Source: an uncultured Eubacteriales bacterium (GTDB lineage Bacteria > Bacillota > Clostridia > Oscillospirales > CAG-272). Taken from it: a DNA stretch of 11,263 nucleotides. The stretch spans positions 1 through 11,263 of the forward strand of contig ONVJ01000318.1 in assembly GCA_900321265.1 (NCBI GenBank), in the 5' to 3' direction. Below, piece after piece: positions 7,106 through 11,263 of this stretch. The notes under the pieces are model-generated. The model was given only the letters and a program-made list of their open reading frames with translations, did not search any database and was not told the origin of the DNA. The stretch's first letter is position 1. Every line of letters starts with the position of its first letter. The position numbers and the translations under genes are program-made.

Positions 7106-8134
7106 ATGCCGTTACTTGAAGTCAAGAATCTCCATACCTATTTCCATACCAAGAAGGGAACCGTCAAGGCCGTCAACGACGTGACCTACTCGGTCGAGCC
7201 GGGCAAGACGATCGGCATCGTCGGCGAATCGGGATCGGGCAAGTCGGTCTCGGCGATGAGCATCATCCAGCTGCTCGATTCCAACGGATATATCGCCGGC
7301 GGAGAGGTGCTCTTCGACACAGGAGACGGGATCATCGATCTTACAAAGCTTCCGCTCTCCGAAATGAACAAGATCAGGGGAAACGCGATCTCGGTCATTT
7401 TCCAGGAGCCGATGACCTCCCTCAACCCGGTCTTTTCGGTCGAGAAACAGCTCAGCGAGCCCTTTATCATCCACCAGGGAATGGACAAAAAGCAGGCGGC
7501 CGAACAGGCGGTCAAGATGCTCTACGACGTCCAGATCCCCAACCCCGAAGCGGTCATGAAGCAGTATCCGCACCAGCTTTCGGGCGGAATGCGCCAGAGG
7601 GTCATGATAGCCATGGCGCTTGCCTGCCGGCCTAAGATACTGATTGCCGACGAGCCCACGACGGCCCTCGACGTCACCATCCAGGCGCAGATCCTGAAGC
7701 TCATGAACGATCTGCAGAGGGAGAAGGGCACCTCGATAATCTTCATCACGCACGACCTAGGAGTCATCAACGAGATGGCGGACGACGTCGTCGTCATGTA
7801 CTGCGGACAGGTCGTCGAAAAGGCGAGCGCGAAGGTCATTTTCACCGACTGCAAAATGAGCCATCCCTACACCGAGGGACTCATGAGATCGATCCCGAAG
7901 ATCGAGAGCGACGAAAAGCTCGAATCGATCCCGGGCGTCGTACCGCACCCGCTGGCTCTTCCCAAAGGCTGCAAATTCGGCCCGAGGTGCAAATACTGCA
8001 CGCAGAAATGCCGCGAATCCGAGCCGCCGCTCGTAGAATTCAGCAAAGGTCAGCTCATCAGATGCTTTTATCCCGAGAAGGAGGTGAGACAGAAGAATGT
8101 CAGAACAGAAAAAGATCCTTCTTTCGATAACTAA
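7106..8134 (+). CDS. oppD: Oligopeptide ABC transporter ATPase, OppD/DppD type
   Basis: A 342-residue cytoplasmic ATPase subunit that powers import with its partner encoded next. All ABC motifs are intact: Walker A GESGSGKS (40-47), Q-loop Q100 in IFQEPMTSLNP, signature LSGGMRQR (158-165), Walker B ILIADEP (178-184) with E183, and switch histidine H216 in THD. The C-terminal oligopeptide-transporter region has PLALPKGCKFGPRC and five cysteines, C289, C295, C298, C302 and C320. This Cys set is typical of OppD/OppF proteins and may bind a metal or Fe-S cluster. GGAGGGAG (7093-7100) precedes the start by 5 nt. The gap to permease C is 13 nt, and the last 38 nt overlap the next gene in another frame. 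Length and motifs are normal for the family. Confidence 0.95.
   Translation: MPLLEVKNLHTYFHTKKGTVKAVNDVTYSVEPGKTIGIVGESGSGKSVSAMSIIQLLDSNGYIAGGEVLFDTGDGIIDLTKLPLSEMNKIRGNAISVIFQEPMTSLNPVFSVEKQLSEPFIIHQGMDKKQAAEQAVKMLYDVQIPNPEAVMKQYPHQLSGGMRQRVMIAMALACRPKILIADEPTTALDVTIQAQILKLMNDLQREKGTSIIFITHDLGVINEMADDVVVMYCGQVVEKASAKVIFTDCKMSHPYTEGLMRSIPKIESDEKLESIPGVVPHPLALPKGCKFGPRCKYCTQKCRESEPPLVEFSKGQLIRCFYPEKEVRQKNVRTEKDPSFDN
8078..8087 (+). promoter_or_regulatory. Full-consensus Shine-Dalgarno of the second ATPase, inside the first ATPase gene
   Basis: AAGGAGGTGA, a ten-base match to the 16S rRNA tail complement, sits 9 nt before the ATG at 8097 and lies within the coding sequence of the first ATPase. 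It fixes the start of the next gene despite the 38-nt overlap, and it allows independent initiation rather than relying only on coupling. Confidence 0.85.
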
Positions 8135-9728
8135 TCTGAAGAAATACTTCCCGGTCGCCAAGACCTCGATCTTCCAGAGAGAGCAGTTTTACGTAAGGGC
8201 GAACGAGAATATCAGCCTCGACATCTACGAGGGAGAGACGATCGGTATCGTCGGCGAATCGGGATGCGGAAAATCCACTCTCGGACGCGTCATCCTGCAG
8301 CTCTACGATCAGACCGCCGGGAACACCATCTATTACGGAAAGACCCGCGACGATCTCACCCCGAAGTACGTGATCGACACGATAAAGCACTCGCGCAGGT
8401 ACCGCAAAAAATACCGCAAGGCAAAGCTGGCGCGCGAGAAGGAGGAACAGAAGGTCGCAGAGGCCGGCGGCGAGGAAAAGGCCGATTTCTTTGCCCTTCA
8501 GTCGCTCAATCTCGCCAGATGCGAGGAGAAGACCCGCTACGACAATATTGTCAAGATATTCGGCGGCTTCTTCGCGCTCGAAGACGGGACAGGCATTCCC
8601 GAGCTGAAGGCAGAATACAAGGCTCTGAGCAGGCGCAACAAGCTGAAAAAGAAGCTTGATAAGACCGAGACCGACCTCAGGCACGAGACCGACAGGACCG
8701 AGCGGCGCAGCGACAGAAAGATCGCCCGCCTTACGCAAAAGAGCGATGCGCTCAGATCGAAGCTCGCCTCCGCAGAAGAGGGAGTCGCGAAGGCCCGCGC
8801 CGACCTGACCGCCCTGCGCACATACTGCGCCGGGAAGCCGGGATTCGCCGAGGCCGAGGCCGAGAGAGACGAAGGCACCGACCTTTCCAGGCTCAGATAC
8901 AATGAGATGCGTTTCCTCCGCAAGGATATGCAGATCATCTTCCAGGACCCCTATTCCAGCCTGAATCCCAGATTCACGATAGGCCAGATAATCGAGGAGG
9001 GCCTTGTCACCCACGATTTCTACCGCCACGGCTCCCCCAAGATGAGAGAGCATATCGTGAACACGATGGTCGAGTGCGGACTTCAGGAATATATGCTCTA
9101 TCGCTATCCGCATCAGTTCTCGGGCGGTCAGCGCCAGAGGATCTCGATAGCGAGAGCGCTCGCCGTCCACCCGAAATTCATCGTCTGCGACGAGTGTGTT
9201 TCGGCGCTTGACGTCTCCATCCAGTCGCAGATCATCAATCTGCTTCAGGAGCTCAAGGAGAAGGAACAGCTCACCTACATGTTCATCTCCCACGACCTTT
9301 CGGTCGTAAAATACATCTCCGACCGCATCTGCGTCATGTACCTCGGCTCGGTCGTCGAGCTCGCCGATTCGGCGACGATCTTCAAGGATCCGAGACATCC
9401 CTACACCGTCGCTCTGCTGTCCTCGATCCCGACCACAGATATCGAAAGCCTCGACAGAGACCGCATCATACTCGAGGGCAACATCCCCAGCCCGATCAAG
9501 CCGCCTTCCGGGTGCAAGTTCCACACAAGGTGCTACATGGCCTGCGACAAGTGCAAGCGCGTTCCTCCTCCGCTGAGAGAGATCGAGCCCGGCCATTTCG
9601 TCGCCTGCCACTTCCCCGAGCGCAAGATCGACGAAAACGGCAACTATCTGTTCGATCTCCCGGATATGGAAAAGAAATCCAAAAAAGCGGGCAGATCGGA
9701 GGATGAGGCCTCGGGCGGACAGGAATGA
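8097..9728 (+). CDS. oppF: Oligopeptide ABC transporter ATPase, OppF/DppF type, with a large charged insertion
   Basis: A 543-residue ATPase, well above the usual 310-340. Conserved parts are Walker A GESGCGKS (53-60), Q-loop Q283 in IFQDPYSSLNP, signature FSGGQRQR (341-348), Walker B FIVCDEC (361-367) with catalytic E366, H399 in SHD, and the oligopeptide C-terminal region with cysteines C473, C479, C483, C486 and C504. Cys replaces the usual Pro after the Walker B Glu; the catalytic Glu is kept. The extra length is an insertion at about residues 86-268, where family members have a short link. It is rich in Lys, Arg and Glu, has helical stretches likely to form a coiled coil (about 97-122 and 170-240), and includes a more hydrophobic piece (about 131-165). 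The frame is open throughout and the core resumes exactly, so this is not a frameshift. The C-terminal tail after about 508 is variable and charged. It should pair with the preceding ATPase. Confidence 0.93.
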   Translation: MSEQKKILLSITNLKKYFPVAKTSIFQREQFYVRANENISLDIYEGETIGIVGESGCGKSTLGRVILQLYDQTAGNTIYYGKTRDDLTPKYVIDTIKHSRRYRKKYRKAKLAREKEEQKVAEAGGEEKADFFALQSLNLARCEEKTRYDNIVKIFGGFFALEDGTGIPELKAEYKALSRRNKLKKKLDKTETDLRHETDRTERRSDRKIARLTQKSDALRSKLASAEEGVAKARADLTALRTYCAGKPGFAEAEAERDEGTDLSRLRYNEMRFLRKDMQIIFQDPYSSLNPRFTIGQIIEEGLVTHDFYRHGSPKMREHIVNTMVECGLQEYMLYRYPHQFSGGQRQRISIARALAVHPKFIVCDECVSALDVSIQSQIINLLQELKEKEQLTYMFISHDLSVVKYISDRICVMYLGSVVELADSATIFKDPRHPYTVALLSSIPTTDIESLDRDRIILEGNIPSPIKPPSGCKFHTRCYMACDKCKRVPPPLREIEPGHFVACHFPERKIDENGNYLFDLPDMEKKSKKAGRSEDEASGGQE

Positions 9729-9922
9729 TCTGGCGAAGGATCCACAGATCGACGAAGGAACAGGAAGAGAAATTCGAGAAGGACATCGAAGAGGTCGGAC
9801 TCGAAAAGGGCGACAGAGCCGCGATGTTCTGGGCGGCTTTCCTTACCCTCTTTCTTCCCGCCTCGCTGATACTGATCGCGTTCGTGCTGCTGGTCATGCT
9901 CATATTCGGGCTCTTCTGGTAG
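9725..9922 (+). CDS. Small single-pass membrane protein at the end of the transporter operon
   Basis: A 65-residue protein. Residues 1-33 are charged and helical (basic RRIHR near the start, then EQEEKFEKDIEEVGLEKGDR), and residues 34-65 form one long hydrophobic segment ending in FGLFW. By the positive-inside rule the N-terminus should be cytoplasmic. Its ATG overlaps the TGA stop of the preceding ATPase gene (ATGA), and the only nearby SD-like bases (AGGA 9721-9724) are too close, so translation is probably by coupling or reinitiation. I do not recognise a family. The clear amphipathic-plus-membrane design and the four-base overlap support a real gene, perhaps an accessory subunit that stabilises or regulates the transporter, by analogy with small subunits at the ends of other membrane-complex operons. 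That role is inference. Confidence 0.7.
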   Translation: MIWRRIHRSTKEQEEKFEKDIEEVGLEKGDRAAMFWAAFLTLFLPASLILIAFVLLVMLIFGLFW

Positions 9923-9951
9923 GAGCCGGAGCTGAAAGAAAAAACAAAAGA

Positions 9952-10007
9952 CGGGCGGCTGTCTGTTTCCCGAAGCCGGGATGCTGAAGAAAACAGAAGG
10001 CCGCCCG
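9952..10007. terminator. Long hairpin after the operon, with its T-run on the minus strand
   Basis: The outer stem CGGGCGGC (9952-9959) pairs with GCCGCCCG (10000-10007). An inner stem TCTGTTT (9962-9968) pairs with AAACAGA (9991-9997), separated by a small mismatch, with an inner GC mini-hairpin in the loop. On the plus strand only CCTTGCTTTG follows, a modest T-run. On the minus strand the stem is followed by an excellent T-rich run (complement of the A-rich 9935-9949). It can plausibly end the operon and also block antisense transcription entering from the right. Confidence 0.7.
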
Positions 10008-10160
10008 CCTTGCTTTGCGCGGCCGACGGTAAAGGCAGGGCATCAGCCGGAACCGCGCCGCGGCGAAAATGAAACACCGTGGTTTTCGCAAACATGATCC
10101 CGGAAGTGCGGAAACCCGATCATTGAAAGAGACGGGACAGGATCCCGGGAGGCAGCAGAT
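10008..10160 (+). promoter_or_regulatory. Upstream region of the hydrolase gene: inverted repeat, short direct repeat and SD site
   Basis: No clear -35/-10 pair is visible. An inverted repeat GCGAAAA (10063-10069) and TTTTCGC (10083-10089) with a 13-nt spacer could be an operator or a small hairpin. GATCCCGG occurs twice, at 10096-10103 and 10141-10148. GGGAGG (10147-10152) gives a good SD site 8 nt before the ATG at 10161. The operator reading is tentative. Confidence 0.4.
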
Positions 10161-11263
10161 ATGAAGATAAGCGCAGTTGAAACAGAGACCGGTTCTTTCG
10201 TCTGCGAAAGCGGAAGGACGCTGAATTATCTCGTTATGAAGACCGGCGAGGCGGAGGGCCGACTTCTGCCGATGCTCGTCTACCTCCACGGAGGCGACGG
10301 CAGAGGGACCGATCCCCGGCGGATACTTGAGATCGAGAGCGTGCCGTCGTATATCGCGGACGGGAAGCTGAATACCGGCATCCCGGCTATAATCCTCGCG
10401 CCGCAGTGTCCGCCCGGCAGCGGCTGGAACGAGCTTGCCCGCGATGTCGTCGAACTCTCGTCATACGCCGCCGGACTCTACGGCGCCGATCCCGACCGCA
10501 TATCGCTCACCGGCTGCAGCCTTGGAGGCATGGGGACCTTCGCCGCGGCAGAGGCCGCCCCGGATTTCTTCTCCTGCGCAGTTCCGGTCTGCGCGTCGGT
10601 CGATCCCGAAAGCTGCCGCGTCCTGACACGCCTGCCGGTTTGGATCTTCCACGGCGAGCTCGACGACGGCATGGGCTTTTCGGTCGCCGGGGCGAACTGC
10701 GTCATCAACTCCTCGGGAGGCAGAAGCCGGCTGACGATGCTCCCCGGAGAGGGGCATGAGATACGCCACGTCTACCTCGACCGGAAGGGGGCGCTCGTCA
10801 AATGGATGCTCGACCGCTCCCGCGGCGAATTTCCCGGAAGCCGCCGCGCGCTCTTCATCGGATCGAGCGTCTGCGCCGGCACCGGCGCGACCGGCAACAG
10901 GGGATGGTCGAGGATGCTCGCCGAGCGGATGAACGCGGCGGGATGGTCGACCGAGAACCTCTCGATCGGCGGTCAGACGACGTCCGACATACTCCTCAGG
11001 ATCGAAGACGACGTCGTCTCGCGCCGGCCGGATCTCTGCGTCCTCGGCCTCGGTCTTGCGAACGAGGGGCTCGCGAAGACGCAGACGCCCGAAGAGGCAG
11101 CCGCGGTCAGGGCGGTCTTCGACGGAAACATGCGAAAGCTTATATCGGTGCTGACAAAAGCGGGGATAAAGACGGCTGCCGGCGGCGTCTATCCCTCGAA
11201 CCGGTACAACGAATTCCAGTACAGGGAGCTGCTCGCAGAGAGGCGGGCGAGCGGGAACTGGGG
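10161..11263 (+). CDS. Two-domain hydrolase (alpha/beta-hydrolase esterase plus SGNH-like domain), 3'-incomplete
   Basis: The frame is open from ATG 10161 to the window end (367 full codons; no stop seen). Residues 1 to about 225 form an alpha/beta-hydrolase resembling PHB-depolymerase-like or dienelactone-hydrolase-like esterases: oxyanion-region VYLHGGDGRG (H43), nucleophile elbow GCSLGGMG with S120, acidic candidates D168/D169 in HGELDD, and H199 in GEGHE. From about 230 a second hydrolase begins that looks like the SGNH/GDSL superfamily: block I FIGSS with S236, block II NLSIGGQTT (G270 or G271), and block III GLGLANEG with N301. The final DxxH block would lie beyond the window. No signal peptide is visible, so a cytoplasmic role is likely. 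Such fusions suggest removal of acyl groups from sugars or glycans, but the substrate is unknown. It is separated from the transporter by a terminator-like hairpin. Confidence 0.85.
   Translation, partial: MKISAVETETGSFVCESGRTLNYLVMKTGEAEGRLLPMLVYLHGGDGRGTDPRRILEIESVPSYIADGKLNTGIPAIILAPQCPPGSGWNELARDVVELSSYAAGLYGADPDRISLTGCSLGGMGTFAAAEAAPDFFSCAVPVCASVDPESCRVLTRLPVWIFHGELDDGMGFSVAGANCVINSSGGRSRLTMLPGEGHEIRHVYLDRKGALVKWMLDRSRGEFPGSRRALFIGSSVCAGTGATGNRGWSRMLAERMNAAGWSTENLSIGGQTTSDILLRIEDDVVSRRPDLCVLGLGLANEGLAKTQTPEEAAAVRAVFDGNMRKLISVLTKAGIKTAAGGVYPSNRYNEFQYRELLAERRASGNW

Noticed and set aside
4081..7125. Minus-strand open frame of 1014 codons across both permeases
   Set aside because: It has no plausible domain, is rich in Asp/Glu/His/Arg as expected from reverse reading of biased codons, and lies opposite two clear permease genes.
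8352..8900. Frameshift or misassembly inside OppF
   Set aside because: The reading frame is continuous, the composition matches the flanking gene, and the Q-loop and later motifs resume exactly, so an in-frame insertion is the better reading.
9177..9197. Degenerate Walker B (DEC instead of DEP) as a sign of an inactive ATPase
   Set aside because: The Asp and catalytic Glu are retained and all other motifs are intact. Only the following Pro is replaced.
8100..9611. Minus-strand open frame of 503 codons opposite OppF
   Set aside because: It is a shadow of the ATPase gene. The plus-strand frame contains every ABC motif.
9703..9987. 94-codon plus-strand frame overlapping the end of OppF
   Set aside because: It is Arg-rich with no structure, and it competes with the better-supported 65-residue membrane protein starting at 9725.
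1..11263. CRISPR arrays, tRNA/rRNA genes, insertion sequences
   Set aside because: No regularly spaced repeats, cloverleaf or rRNA-like sequence, transposase or terminal inverted repeats were seen.

Overview
The window looks like a piece of a moderately GC-rich, probably uncultured Clostridia-type (Firmicutes) chromosome. This is inferred from strong Shine-Dalgarno sites (one an uninterrupted AAGGAGGTGA), a sigma-A-type promoter set in A/T tracts, a lipoprotein-type solute-binding protein, and permease and ATPase styles that I associate with gut Clostridia. Every supported gene is on the plus strand. The long minus-strand open frames are shadows of the plus-strand genes.

Layout: (1) 41-1306, an FAD-dependent oxidoreductase of the FAD_oxidored type, preceded by 40 nt. 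(2) 1307-1630, a gene-free control region with phased A/T tracts, a near-consensus promoter (TTGACA/TAAAAT), a leader of about 125 nt, and an 18-A run abutting the ribosome binding site. (3) 1631-9922, a six-gene transporter operon: solute-binding lipoprotein, a strong hairpin, permease B, permease C, ATPase D, ATPase F and a 65-residue single-pass membrane protein. From permease B onward the genes are tightly packed, with gaps of 12 and 13 nt, then overlaps of 38 and 4 nt. (4) 9923-10160, an intergenic stretch with a long hairpin and a small inverted repeat. (5) 10161 to the window end, an incomplete two-domain hydrolase: an alpha/beta-hydrolase esterase fused to an SGNH/GDSL-like domain.

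The transporter is a peptide/nickel-class (Opp/Dpp) ABC importer in its core: a lipid-anchored binding protein delivers substrate to a permease heterodimer driven by two different ATPases. Several parts depart from the textbook form. The binding protein appears to be circularly permuted: the half that normally comes second (with the VRQAI..DR motif) directly follows the signal peptide, and the half that normally comes first (with the DLKYSDG and SGPY motifs) ends the protein. Permease C carries a roughly 300-residue, apparently seven-bladed RCC1-like beta-propeller outside the membrane between TM1 and TM2. ATPase F has a charged, partly coiled-coil insertion of about 180 residues between its Walker A and Q-loop. 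The operon ends in a translationally coupled small membrane protein of unknown role.

The permuted binding protein is the most unusual feature. Assembly error must be excluded first, but both internal joins are in frame, both fall at apparent domain boundaries, and the stop codon falls at the same boundary, which argues for a real gene. Substrate specificity cannot be read from the sequence.
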